A stretch of DNA of 64,000 bases from Chiridota heheva (GCA_020152595.1 JAIGNY010000077.1:1-64000); one strand, 5' to 3'; shown: positions 34,501 to 49,500, counted from the stretch's first letter. A program made the numbers and translations. Notes: a model not told the origin generated them from the letters alone.

Positions 34501-37500
34501 TATTTATATGAATATGGGTATATTGAACATGAATATGTATGAATAATATGAATATATTGAGTGGAACCAGGCATTAAAAAATTGTTTTGTAATGGGTATG
34601 AATATGGGTATGAATATGAATATGGGTTTTCAGGGTCTGTAGAGGCTACTACCGGGTATGAGTCATTGAGGGCTGCATGCTTAGACCATGAACATTGAGA
34701 GAGGCGTCACTACCAAGAGGGGCTAAATTGCTGTCTAAACAGCAGAATACAACAACATGGAGGCCTTGTGAAGCAGTCAATTGAGGACTTTTACCGCAAG
34801 GTGGTATCTTGTGAGAGTACTGTATTTCTTGTTCAACTATTGCAATGATATCAACTTCTTAAACATGTTAAACTTTTGAGCCCAGTGAAGTATATTGTTA
34901 ACTTTCTTGAACACAGTGAACAATTAATGGGACTAAATAAAGCTCTTTGTGAAACAAGATTTCCATGAAGAGTCTGCACTTGTTTTGTTTGCCATTCTAA
35001 AGGGGCACGGAGTGCAGTGATTGTATTATCTTATTATTGTGGAATGTTTATTGTTTATGCTTCTGGGCTACAGAAGGACTTGCATTATGTTCTAATCAAA
35101 TTTGTTTCTTTATTCAGGGACTTCTGTTAAGGTGTTCTAAAAGTATTTAAAACACAGACATGTATTTAGTTGACTTTAGGTAAAGCAGTGTCAATTGCTT
35201 TATGTTTTGGGGTGTTACCTTCAAGGTGACGTCATGGCTTGCTGATAAGCCTTACATGTTTTGGGGTGTTACTCATTGTAATTTGTTCATATATTGTAAT
35301 TTGTTCGCCAGTGGTGGATCTTCATAAACTTGAGAGAAAGATCCACGCTCCAGTGCACCTTTATATTGACAATGTTACTTGAGGTGTTGCTGCATTAATG
35401 CATATGTGTGTAATCATGTGTGTGCGTGTATGTGTGTGTTTATTCATTCAGCTGAACTGCTCAGTTCAGATAATTAATTGAACCAAGTTCAGTGGTTGAA
35501 GTGGTTAAAGATTATTATTATTGATATTTGTTTGTACAGGAGTCACAGAGTTGTGGGACTCAATATATTATCTATTTCAAGCACAAAGTACATTTGTTTT
35601 GACTACTGATGCATGTGGGTGTATCAGTGCAGTGAAAAGAAGCATTGCATATTGTTTTATTCTATTGCAAGTATTTTCAAGTTCTGTTCTCTTAAACTTT
35701 ATTTATCATTATTATTAATATTATTCTTGCTATTATTTACAGGAAAGCAGAATTCCTGTTTTCCAATATATTTTGTTAAACTTATGGACACTTAAACTTG
35801 TCTTATTCAACATGTTGGTAGGTTAACTAGTTAGTATCCTCAGCCACAAAGTCACACCTCATCGCCCAGTCGCTTAGTGCCAATAGGCACCCTTTGTGAC
35901 AATATTTTTTTAAACAATTTTTGTACACACCATTTTTGTTAATATCAGCTTTCCTAAAAGATGAATATGCATGACTACTGAGCACATCCTTTAAAACTAT
36001 TTCCATGGAAGGCTGAAGATGATAACCTCTGAGGATTTCTTACCAAACCATAAGTCACTTTCAACTACTTCCAACAATTGGCCAACATATATTCAAAAGT
36101 TGCATATTCATTTAACCTGTTAATGGAAGAGAACAATACCCAAATCAGCAAATGACTGATTTCTAAGACTAACTACTCACTTATTTAGAAGGTCAAATCC
36201 TAGGTCAGTCAGGTAAGTGCCAAAGCGGCTTCTCAGGTTGTTGTATGGGTGTTCAGCAAAGGACATCTTCTTGACTGCGGGGAGCTCATTGTATCCCGGC
36301 CATATCTTCTCACTTGGTGTTCCAAGTTCCTGAATAAAGAGGAAAGAGAGCGCTGAATTATTCTTTTCATTCTATGGGTAAAAGTCAGTCAATCAATCAA
36401 TAATTCAATTAATCAATAAATGACCATTATGAAGCTCTCACAATGAAATCTTCTCTTAGAGCAACACCAACGACAACTCCCCCCTAAAAGTCTATGGACA
36501 GAAAGAAAAATGTTTTTTCCTAATGAAACATTTTTTTCCCTAACTAATCATTTTTTCCCAAGCGAAACATCTTTTTTAACAACAATCTATAAAGTATGCC
36601 AAATGCCAAGTCTAATTTAGTTTTGTGGATATGGCTGATCAAAGTTAGAGGTATTTCTGATGTATGCAAAACTTGGTATGTGGGATTTAACGGCACGACA
36701 ACAACAATGGTCAACGATGTGCTAGAGAACTTAACCCTTACTCTACCAGGGCTTTGAAAAACTTTTTTTCATATGCATTTTTTAACAACTTTCCTTTTAT
36801 TTTATTTTGTTACAAGTTTGGTTGTAATAGAGGCCAAGATATTTATCTTTTGAGTAATGAAAGCCAAGTTAGGAAATATTGGAAAAAAATATGCAAATTA
36901 AGCAATTTTCGGCTAAGTTTGGTCAACAAATGGTTAATCTTTGAAGAAGCATAACTTCTTGTCAGTATTGAAAACAGAGAGTTGTGTTACATATTTAGAT
37001 TCTTTATTAATTTTCCTTCCAATGATGCTAAGCTAGAATTTTTAGAAAGGAAAGATGAAAAACATCAAAAATGATTATAGTAAAAAGACCCCTGAAAGCT
37101 GCAGCAGAAAAATAGTTGCGTAGTGGTCACAGTGAGACTTGAACCCGGAGCGATCGCGTACATTTCCTCTGCACCACGTAGTCGTTCAAATTGGAGAGAT
37201 GAAAGGGAGGGAGGTAAGCCTTTACTTATAAATCAAATAAAAGGAAATTTTAAGCACTTTCTAACAGCAGTTCAAAGAAGCATGTGCAATGTACGGTTTG
37301 GGTACACAATTTTATTAGAAGAAAAAAAACTAAGTCAAAAATGGCAGAAATTCATTAAATTTTGAAGAAATTTCTCCAGAACAGAAGATTGCAGGTAGGA
37401 ATTATAAAAATTAGACCAGAAACTTATACTATCATGTTTTAGGACTTACATGTTTGATTTTCAAGCTAAAATGTAATCTTGAAGTTATTGTAAGATTTGA

Positions 37501-40500
37501 AAGAAAGGAAAAATATTTTTTAGCATTTTTTGAGTTGTACCCCTTTTCAATGTACTTTTTCTCAAAATTCTGTGTATGACCTCAATAAAAAAGTTACATT
37601 TTGTGAAAGAAATATATGAATTCTTTAAAAAAAGGACCAAGATTACTCCTATAGGACTGTGGTAAAGTCCCAATTTTATTTTTAGAAAAAGGTGGTTCGA
37701 AAATGGCAATACTATTGAGTAAAGGTTAAAGAATTAGTTTAGTGGTCAAGCAAATCCATGTTATATAAAAGAAGACTTCAAAAGAAACAAAATGGTGAAG
37801 AAACTACTTCAATATCTTATTCCGTTAAGGAGATATTCAAGTTTAAAGCTCTGTATGTAGATAATGATTTGCATTGTAAGATTATTATGGAAGGTTGGCA
37901 CCCTCATCCTCACATTCTTAACAATGTTAATGTATTCTAAAGAAAATTTATTTAACATTTCTACTACTTAAATTATTTTTCTCAAAACTTTCTTTGTGTG
38001 GTAATTTATAATTACAGTTACAATATTCTGTTTTACTATTTTCCTGACATAGCCAATGGTTTTTCAGCCAAAATTGCAGGGAAAATATATTAAAATACAT
38101 AAAGACTGAGGACTCTGAGGCTGTAATGTTATAACTAGTCTGATTGTAGTTGTTTTTACACAAATGATACCAAATTTTTTAAACTTAAGGAAATAAGATT
38201 TTTTAAATGCTTTTTTAACCATTTAGTCTACTTTAAAGTCCTCTTTCATATAAGATAAAATTGCTTGACCCCAGATCTAATCCTTAAAATTGTACTACAA
38301 AAATGCCTGAAAGGTGATAGTGTACTGTGCAGGGAGGGGGTGAGGATGGAGGATTTTACAGTAATTATTCCTATGTCCATATATCTTTGTGACGTACCTT
38401 GAAGATTTTGTTCAACTGATCAATTTCTGACTTCCCAGGGAAGAGGGGTTTCATGGTCAGGAATTCAGCAAAGATACACCCCACAGACCACATGTCAATC
38501 TGTACTGAGTATTCCTAGCAAAACAAAGAAAAAAAGAACATCAATAAACATGGTTTATGTTCAATGGATAAAGATGGGTAGAAAGTTTAATACATTTGTG
38601 AATCTATCCACTAACTAGAAAGTTTAACACTCTTTAGAGTGCATACTCCTCCCACTTGAAAATTCCAACATGTCTATCTGCCTATTGTCCAAAATTTTGC
38701 AAGTTCACCCCATCCCCAATACTTCAGAAATCCTAGACCAACTAAGTTTTATCCCCAAATCTCTTCTTCACTTTTAATCAGTATTTTTTATTTGCATTAT
38801 AGACACTTCAGGTTATCTACCTTCATTGTTTTCAGGCTTAGCATTCATTGTTTGAGTTCTTTTCAGGAAAGATTCACATTCCATCCTTTTCCATTCATGC
38901 CAAAAGCAATTGTTTTGATTTTCTTTGATACCCAACCACCAGATTTTCTTTTCTTTAGAGTCCAGAAAATGGATTGTTTGAAAATCCTTGCAAGAATTCA
39001 TTGTTCAGTACATTCCATTGGACTAGAAGTCTTCACAGATCTCATCCATAAACATCTCCACCCATCCATTTGTCCCCTTCCCCTGTTCCAATATGTCTCA
39101 AATTATAATCACCTCTTCCTAAAGCACCAAAAACAACACACACAAAATTTAATCCAAATCCAATCCACAATTCTTGAGATATCTTAATGGCAAACAAACA
39201 AACAAACAGATCAACAAACACATGCAACAAAACGTTACTTCATATTCCAAGCACGTGTATATGATTTTATTTAAAGTACCTTTTCTGATCTGTAATTATT
39301 CATCTATACCACATTCAAGCAACATGTTGTGATTCCTTTATATAAAGGTATATAAATCATCCAACAACAGCTCAACGAATTGCACATTTCTACACTGAAA
39401 TACCAAAATAAATGAATCAAAGCCAAACAAGAAGCTGACATTAAGAATTTGTGGCCCTTAGACCCCTCCAACCCGACACCCCCTTCCCCCCGATTTTCTC
39501 AAAATCAGGGGTACATACACCATTTAATCCGAGAGACTCTTCACACTTCATTGACTAGCATCCAGCTATTGTTACACCATACACAACACGGGTAATCTAT
39601 ACCTTCTTATCTGATAACATCTTCATAGTCTATTCACAGTTCACTTGCTAGCAACCAGCTACTGTTACACTGTACACAATATGTCATTCATCTTTAGCTT
39701 GCTACATAACTGCTGTTCAGTGATACGAATCAGATTAGTCCTTGGCAGAGCCTAAATGAAAATATACATTATATGCTTGGGAGGACTTTGTGCAAAACCC
39801 ATGAATGATTGATGGACCATTCTTCGTAAGAATGGTTATTTCATCATGGAAGCTTTTACCTTGGTTCCCAGCAGTAATTCTGGCGCACGGTACCATAAGG
39901 TCACCACAATGGGGGTGTACTGTTTCAGCGGAGAGCCATATTCCCTTGCTAAGCCAAAGTCACCAATCTTCAAGATGCCTTTGTGGCTCAACAAGAGGTT
40001 GGATGTTTTTAAATCTCGATGGAGGATCCAGTTGTCATGGAGATGGTGGACTCCTCGTAGGAGTTGCTGCATCAAGCATTTCGTTTCCCCTTCAAAGAAA
40101 AAATAAAATAACATTTTAAATTTTATTTTCCTCAAAAATTTGAGTAGAATCCTAATGTATTGGGGAAAAATGGAAGGGAAACAGAGGTATATGTCCCTTT
40201 TAGAAACTGACTATTAATCCCTAATCTTTCCATCACTTTTCACCCTGCACCCATGACTGTTTCTTTGCTACATATGCAATCAACTGGATTACTTTGTTTT
40301 CTATTTAAAGTGTCTTTTAAATTGCAAGAGAGAGAATGCTTTTGTTGAATGTACTCCAAATTGAACAGGAGTATCACTGAAACTAAGAAATTAGTCTGCA
40401 ACCAATCCTCATGCAGTTTGTTCATTACTTCATTACATCTCAACCTTATTACGGCAACTCTATTCTTCATTACATCTCAACCTTACTATGGCAACTCTAT

Positions 40501-43500
40501 TCTTTATTACATCTCAACATTACAACGGCAACTCTATTCTTCATTACATCTCAACCTTATTACGGCAACTCTATTCTTCATTACATCTCAAACTTACTAC
40601 GGCAACTCTAGTCTTCATTACATCTCAAGCTTACTACGGCATCTCTATTCTTCATTACATCTCAACCTTACTACGGCAACTCTATTCTTCATTACATCTC
40701 CACCTTACTAGGGCAAGTCTATTCTTCATTACATCTCAACATTACTACGGCAACTCTATTCTTCATTACATCTCAACCTTACTAGGGCAAGTCTATTCTT
40801 CATTACATCTCAACCTTACTACAGCAACTCTATTCTTCATTACATCTCAACCTTACAACGGCAACTCTATTCTTCATTACATCTCGACCTTACTAGGGCA
40901 ACTCTATTCTTCATTACATCTCAACCTTACTACGGCAATTCTATACTTCATTACATCTCAACCTTACTAGGGCAAGTCTATTCTTCATTACATCTCAACC
41001 TTACTATGGCAACTCTATTCTTCATTACATCTCAACCTTACTAGGGCAACTCTATTCTTCATTACATCTCAACATTACTACGGCAACTCTATTCTTCATT
41101 ACATCTCAACCTTACTACGGCAACTCTATTCTTTATTACATCTCAATCTTACCACGGAAACTCTCTTCTTCATTACATCTCAACCTTACTACAGCAACTC
41201 TATTCTTCATTACATCTCAACCTTACTACAGCAACTCTATTCTTTATTACATCTCAATCTTACTACGGAAACTCTCTTCTTCATTACATCTCAACCTTAC
41301 TAGGGCAAGTCTATTCTTCATTGCATCTCAACCTTACTACGGTAACTCTATTCTTCATTACATCTCAACCTTACTACGGCAACTCTATTTCTTATGAATG
41401 TTATTTTCTCATCTTGCACAAGCGTCAACTTGCCCAAAATTTGGCTGACAGGCCGATCACAAAGTCAAGACTTCTTCTCTCAAAACAGGAGGATGACCTC
41501 TCAAAACAGGAGGATGACCTCTCAAAACAGGAGGATGACCTCTCAAAACAGGAGGATGACCTCTCAAAACAGGAGGATGACCTCTCAAAACAGGAGGATG
41601 ACCTCTCAAAACAGGAGGATGACCTCTCAAAACAGGAGGATGACCTCTCAAAACAGGAGGATGACCTCTCAAAACAGGAGGATGACCTCTCAAAACAGGA
41701 GGATGACCTCTCAAAACAGGAGGATGACCTCTCAAAACAGGAGGATGACCTCTCAAAACAGGAGGATGACCTCTCAAAACAGGAGGATGACCTCTCAAAA
41801 CAGGAGGACGACCTCTCAAAACAGGAGGACGACCTCTCAAAACAGGAGGATGACCCCTACCTATCGTAAACGGTTGCTTCATCGTTTCCATCAGACTCTT
41901 CAAATCGTGTTCAACATAGTCCATTACTATATAGATTTTGTCCATGTTACTGCCGACAACAATTTCCTGTAGAAGATGAACAGAATCAGATCATTAAAGA
42001 TGTGGATTCTACCCTCAGTTTTCATTTTCTATTTGTAACAATCATACATGGTGTTGGTCATTTGTTTGTTTGTTTGATGAGGTCTTAACGGCACCACGAC
42101 AACGAGGGTCAAATTATGCGTGAGAGGTCAGATCATTCTAGAGGTAGGAAGGAAAGGAAACAGGGGGAGAATGAGAGACATTCAAGAACAAAAGTCAGAA
42201 AGCTGTGATCGAGAGAGGAGGTGCATGGGTGAAACAAAAACAAAGTAGAGAGGGGATGGAAGAGGAGAATTAAATATGGTTGTTGGTCATGTCAGTGAAA
42301 TAGATATCTAATGTCTACTTGGGAGCAGTGGTAGACCTCACTACATGTTCCTCATAGGGGTTTTACTCCTCTTTGTTTGTAATATAAAATTTACGTTCTT
42401 AACTCGAAAATTTGACACAAAATATCAGATGATATGGCCTCTGCCTCAATCACACTGTGATGTATTGTGCCTCTATAACATAACTTAAATAGTCTCTTCA
42501 TGACACACTCCATATTGCTTTAATTCTTTAAGGCTACTCATTATCAGATGAGCTTGTAATTGTATACATATCTATTTCTTGCTAAATGGTACATATCAAC
42601 TGGACATAAGTCACATCATAAATATGTACTATTTCAGAAAAATATTCTAATGCAGTAATGTGTATGTGGAAAGGGTACCTGCAGACAAAGAAGGCAACTG
42701 GCCAACTTTACTGATGTGCTGATGGGAGAGAAGGTGTAAGATGGTGATTGGTGCTGGTAAGTTGTGGCTTATGGAGATTGAGTGAAAGTGACCTTTGATT
42801 GGTGTAAGAGTGAGGGTGTGTATTGAAGTCAGAAACTACCCAAAATATATAATTTGACTAGATTATTCAGTTCCAACATGATCTTTGTTCTGTTAAGACT
42901 TACTGCCCTCTAGCTGTTAATGTTTTATCTGATTGATAACCAATTTGTATGAATATTGATTGTTGTGAGCTCCGCTTGACGGCGAGAAGTCTGAGAGAGA
43001 AATTAAAACACTGGTGAAATATATTTAGTGATACTTTGAATCATCTGTGTTCGTGTTTTACTTCCACATTGTAGGGACTTTATGTGATTGTGAGAACCAC
43101 CTACAATGTAACACACACCATGAACACTAATAAATTGAAATTACAAAATATGCGTATTGCAAAAAAATCACTCATTTCCTCAAATTTCTAGGTTAAGAAG
43201 GTAAACTTTTGTGTCAAAATGTTTCTAATGCAATAAAGATTTTATTTGCATTCTCAATTTGTGAAATTATGTAGTAATTTTCAGTGAGGTATCAAGAATG
43301 ATAATTCTATATGATAGGCAGGGCTGGAATTAATCATATAATTTCCCAGTTCTGAATAAAGGTGTCAAAAATCTTTCCAAGAAAAATCCCGACAGAAACA
43401 ACATTAATGTCGTGAATACATCTTTTATATCCTTCCTTCTTTCACAATTTAATGTACTTTTTATCGCACAATTACATGGGGGATGTTTTTAGAGCACATA

Positions 43501-46500
43501 TTTACCACATGTACTGTTGCTTACTTGAGAAATCTAAACAAAATTTTATTGAAAACAATTTTTTTTTAATGTGAATTCCTGTTTTTTTCACAATTAAAAT
43601 CGCCGAAACTATAGATCTTTTCCAGGTCTGATAATAGACATCCATTCTTGTTATTCAAACAAAAATCCAAATTACAAGGAAAGAGACTCAAATTTACCCT
43701 GACGGTAACAATGTTCACATGCTGTGCTTTGAGTAGTGTGCTGATTTCCCTCAGAGAAGTGATAGGAAAACCTTCTTTCTCCTTCTCCATCTTCAGCCTC
43801 TTCAACGCCACAATCTGATCTGAAATAAAACAAAAGATAATACCAATCCTCTTCTTACTGGTAACATGTCTTGACATATTGTAATCACAACCATTACCCC
43901 TAAACCTCCCACTCACTGTTTAATCTCGTTGTGAAGCATCCATTTGCCCTTCCATCTATCACCAATTGACTCTTCTGCCTTCTTCAACCCTAAATTTTTC
44001 CTTTAACTCAAATTCTGCCCCATCTCCACCAAAATCCTTTACTATCTAAACATTCCTAAGTGAACCAGTTTACTATACCCCACACACTCTCCCTACCTTA
44101 CATATCCATCCATCATCTTCCACCAGCCTATACTATGTCCCCATTCACCTACAATCCTCACATATCACACATAACCTTCTACTACCCCCATACACACCAT
44201 CCCAAATATGTAAATACACTAAACTACTCCCAGTGCACCTATCATCCCCACGTACCTACTTCTAGTCTTCTGCAATCACCTTTCTTCTCTACCCACCTTA
44301 ACTTTCTTTTCCACCTACCTACTAGAGTTGCGTGTTTTCCTTTAATAGCCTAAACGTTTATATGGCCATTCATTTAAACGTGTAAATGGACCCACTCCCC
44401 TCCCCCACCTCACGAAAAAAAAAAATTGAATGAAAGTTCACCTCATAAAAAAATTGAATCAGAGTTTTGAAAAAAAAGTTTTTGAATTTTTTTTGCAGTA
44501 ACCGGTTCTAGCCCTACAATAACCACCACAAAACCATCACCATGGCCAGCCCCAAAAAATAAGCAAAGAATGTAACAAAACTTGAGTAGGGGCTTTAATA
44601 GTCTTCAAATTACCCATAAAACTTAAAAAATAATGATCCCTGGTTGCAGATTTAGGCCTAACAATAGTAATGTAGCATTGTTTATTGAGCATAAGTCCCT
44701 ACTAGACATTTATCAAGTAGCTCTAAATTCGGCAATTCAAAGTGAATTATAGCCCTATTCATAGCTAACTAGTGCGAATTTCAACTCCTGCATTAAAAAG
44801 GGTTATATCCTTTGTTTATTATATGTAAAGTTTGATTTGTTATTGATTGACAGATGTGTGTGTGGTTTTGAGTGTAATTGATTTTCAATGGCAAAAATGA
44901 TTCGCCAGCATTTCAACTTGTGGAGGATTGTACTAAAACGTTTAAACGAAGGTTCATTCGTTTATACGTTTACATGTGTAATCATCAGTCCTACTATCTA
45001 CCCAGTCATGTAATCTACATTTACCCATCTTATATTTACTACAATCCGGCCTCCCTACATACCCAACAATGTCTTTTACCACATAATACAGCTATCATTT
45101 TTCTTTACAAAATGCTACTAATTCAAGTGCTCCTATCTCTTGAGACTTACCATTCTACCCATCAAATAAATAATTTCATTGCCAAGCTCACAAAAAAATC
45201 AATATTAAACCCGCCATGACATAAGGGTCACATTTAAAAATGTTACTTACTGTTTCTCTTCTCCCGAGCTCTGTACACTACCCCATATGTCCCCTCTTCA
45301 ATCTTGTTCAGATGAACAAACTCCTCAACGTTTCTGCACCCCGATATGGCCGGAAAGTATGGAGGGAGTTTTGGCTTCAGTTCGACTGGTGATATGGGTG
45401 GAGACTGTGGTTGGACACCCTCCTTGGTGAGACCCTCCTGTTTTACCTCCTCCTTGGCGTCTTTGGATGGTGACGTCTCGTCAAACTTTGACTGAACTGC
45501 CGTGGCTGGTTCAACTAAAAATAAAAAAGAGGGACATTTGTTTATATAAATATTTTGTAAATTTTAAAGAGGTGCTGAACATGGCTTGGCCACCTATGAA
45601 TGAAGAAGAAATTACATCCATCACTGTTCTACACTAGGAATTGAAATTTGAGGGGGAATTATTGGTTTGATGGACCAATCTGTGCTGAGAATTACATGTC
45701 ATGTGATAAAGCAATCAGAAATATCCCCCTTTGTAATTTAACTAAGTGGGATTTCGAATAAAATAGAGGAAATCCCTCTTCTCTTCTCACTAATGTGACC
45801 ACTGCCATCCATACACCACCTTGACTTGGAAAAACCTGGGATAAGGAGCAGAGGCAGACCCCTATAGACCTGGCGCAGGACCATTGAAGGCCACGGGGTT
45901 GCCTTCATTGTGGTGACTCACGCAGGACAGATCTGAATGGAGAAGTTTGTCAATGCTTTAGGCACCACTAGGAGTGAAGTGAGTGACTTAAATGGTATCT
46001 TAATTTTTACCATCGTATTTGACGTTATAAGCGCCCGGGGGGGGGGGGCTTACGAAAATAGAAATGCACCACTTTTAGGCCCAAACTTGGGCCACCACAT
46101 GTATAGTGTGCTATTCAACATGCATTGTGTGAACTGATCCTACTGTATACTAGTCCCACAATAACCACCACATAAACATCATAAGCATCAGATCAAAATT
46201 AAGCAAATAATGTAACAAAACTTATTTTAAGTCTTTAAATTAATCAAATAAATGATGTTATCAGTCAAACAATATTGGGGGAGGGGGGGCGCTTAATAGA
46301 GCAGAGGCGCTTAATATGTCTAACATGGTATTTCTGTTTAAATGTACACCACTGACAACTGGTTTTTATAGAATTCTGAGATTGGACAGTCTAATATTTT
46401 CTCAGTAGATTTAAGGAGAGACAGACCATAAGCAAACAACTGACTGAAAATATGCCTAGTTATGAACTATGACCAAAGAAAATTCAAGATTCAGACAATC

Positions 46501-49500
46501 TTTAACTCCAGTAAGTAGATAATTAATATAAAAAGTTTTTCTAAAAATGATAAAAAGCTGAATTCTAACCTTTTTCTGCATCAATAGATACTCTGACCCC
46601 GACTCGTTGCCTTCTTCCTCTTCTTCTTCTTCTTCCGACTCCTCCTCAGACTCTTCTTCTTCTTCTTCTTCCTCCTCCTCCTCTGAGCTGGACTCCTCGG
46701 ATGCCGATGCTTCTCCTTCCTCTTTCTCAACTTCAAGTTTCTTGGCCTCCAGCTCCTTCACTTCATCTTCTTCTTCCTCTTCTTCCTCCGATGACTCTGT
46801 GTCTCCTGATTCTTCTGAAAATGTATGAAGAAAAATTACTGTTTAAGGTATATGGCAGGGGTCACAGTGGCCATCAACAAAAATATAGAAACTTTTTTCA
46901 CAAAATATAGGAGAATATAGGAGTTTTTAATGAAAAATATAGGAAAATAATAGGTTCATCGATATATTGAAAAGTAAATTATATGTGTAGTGTCTAAAGG
47001 TCTTCATTGCTTGTTTTTAAAATGAAAATGAATGATATAAATTTCATTTTAAGTACTATTTTGCCTGATTTTTATTTGTTTTTGTTCAATTGGTTGCACT
47101 TGAAAGAGGGACACCAAAATAAATTCAATTGTGTTTTCAACAATGACTTGAAATTTTACTTTATTTTTAAGTTTTCATAATGAATAATTTTAAATTTTGA
47201 TGGTTAAAACATAATTTTTTTTGTAGTTTCTGCATTATGCATGAAAAAAACATTTTTTTTTTCAAGAGGGTAAAAATATAGAAGAAAAAAGGAATTTTGT
47301 ATGAATATAGGAAAATATAGGAGGTTCCAAAAAATATAGGAAAATATAGGAAATATAGGAACACTCTGACCCCTGTATATGGGCATCTAGAGGCAAGATA
47401 TTCATGGACGCTAAATGAAGACTTGCAAAACAGAATCAGGCCATGGAGATGATATGCTATTGCAACATCCTAAACATCTCATGCAAGGGCCATGTCACTA
47501 ATGTCTAAAGCAGAATTCAGGAAGCCATTGGTCCCTTTGAAAACCTTCTATCAATTATGAAGCAACAGAAGTTAGGATGGCTTGGTCATGTCTCTAGATT
47601 GACCAGCCTGATAATGACCAGCCTGATAATGACCAGCCTGATAATGACCAGCCTGATAATGACCAGCCTGATAATGACCAGCCTGATAATGACCAGCCTG
47701 ATAATGACCAGCCTGATAATGACCAGCCTGATAATGACCAGCCTGATAATGACCAGCCTGATAATGACCAGCCTGATAATGACCAGCCTGATAATGACCA
47801 GCCTGATAATGACCAGCCTGATAATGACCAGCCTGATAATGACCAGCCTGATAATGACCAGCCTGATAATGACCAGCCTGATAATGACCAGCCTGATAAT
47901 GACCAGCCTGATAATGACCAGCCTGATAATGACCAGCCTGATAATGACCAGCCTGATAATGACCAGCCTGATAATGACCAGCCTGATGACCAATTGACCA
48001 GCCTGATAATGACCAGCCTGATAATGACCAGCCTGATAATGACCAGCCTGATAATGACCAGCCTGATAATGACCAGCCTGATAATGACCAGCCTGATAAT
48101 GACCAGCCTGATAATGACCAGCCTGATAATGACCAGCCTGATAATGACCAGCCTGATAATGACCAGCCTGATAATGACCAGCCTGATAATGACCAGCCTG
48201 ATAATGACCAGCCTGATAATGACCAGCCTGATAATGACCAGCCTGATAATGACCAGCCTGATAAGACCATGATGACCAGCCTGATAATGACCAGCCTGAT
48301 AATGACCAGCCTGATAATGACCAATGATAATGAGCCAGCCTGATATTGACCAGCCTGATAATGACCAGCCTGATAATGACCAGCCAGTTAATGACCAGCC
48401 TGATAATGACCAGCCAGTTAATGACCAGCCTGATAATGACCAGCCTGATAATGACCAGCCTGATAATGACCAGCCCGATAATGACCAGCCCGATAATGAC
48501 CAGCCCGATAATGACCAGCCCGATAATGACCAGCCCGATAATGACCAGCCCGATAATGACCAGCCCGATAATGACCAGCCCGATAATGACCAGCCCGATA
48601 ATGACCAGCCCGATAATGACCAGCCCGATAATGACCAGCCCGATAATGACCAGCCCGATAATGACCAGCCCGATAATGACCAGCCAGTTAATGACCAGCC
48701 AGTTAATGACCAGCCTGATAATGACCAGCCTGATAATGACCAGCCTGATAATGACCAGCCTGATAATGACCAGCCTGATAATGACCAGCCTGATAATGAC
48801 CAGCCTGATAATGACCAGCCTGATAATGACCAGCCTGATAATGACCAGCCTGATAATGACCAGCCTGATAATGACCAGCCTGATAATGACCAGCCTGATA
48901 ATGACCAGCCTGATAATGACCAGCCTGATAATGACCAGCCTGATAATGACCAGCCCGATAATGACCAGCCCGATAATGACCAGCCCGATAATGACCAGCC
49001 CGATAATGACCAGCCTGATAATGACCAGCCCGATAATGACCAGCCCGATAATAACCAGCCTGATAATGACCAGCCTGATAATAACCAGCCTGATAATGAC
49101 CAGCCTGATAATAACCAGCCTGATAATGACCAGCCTGATAATGACCAGCCTGATAATGACCAGCCTGATAATGACCAGCCTGATAATGACCAGCCTGATA
49201 ATGACCAGCCTGATAATGACCATCCTGATAATGACCATCCTGCAAGAAGCAGAAAGAGAAGCAGACAAATGAAAAGGTGGGATGATAACACCAAGGACTT
49301 TGACTGGGGTGAGCCTTAACACCTCCCAGCGAGCATCAAAAAACAGTGAGACAGCTTGAAAGGAACTCATCAGTGGTGACACAACAACCAAGTTGATTCA
49401 GGATGAGTAAGTGAGTGAGAGGCAAGATTAGCTTAATAGTTTTTAAAATGTAGTAAAAACATGTAAATAGTCAAACATCCCATGAAGAAAAAAATGTCAT

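Noticed and set aside
33836..34546. Overlapping 236- and 220-codon ORFs
   Set aside because: Products of a 21-bp repeat; no start context, splice sites or composition of a protein.
38792..39187. 131-codon plus-strand ORF in a CDK11 intron
   Set aside because: No domain, no splice context and AT-rich random composition.
41475..41860. CRISPR-like array
   Set aside because: Units are directly adjacent with no unique spacers, in an animal intron.
46607..46828. Plus-strand poly-Ser ORF
   Set aside because: Complement of the poly-Glu exon d of CDK11.
47572..49391. ORFs of 601, 566, 331, 308 and 250 codons
   Set aside because: All are readings of the 15-bp array in different frames and strands; only the short non-repeat ends carry LINE similarity.
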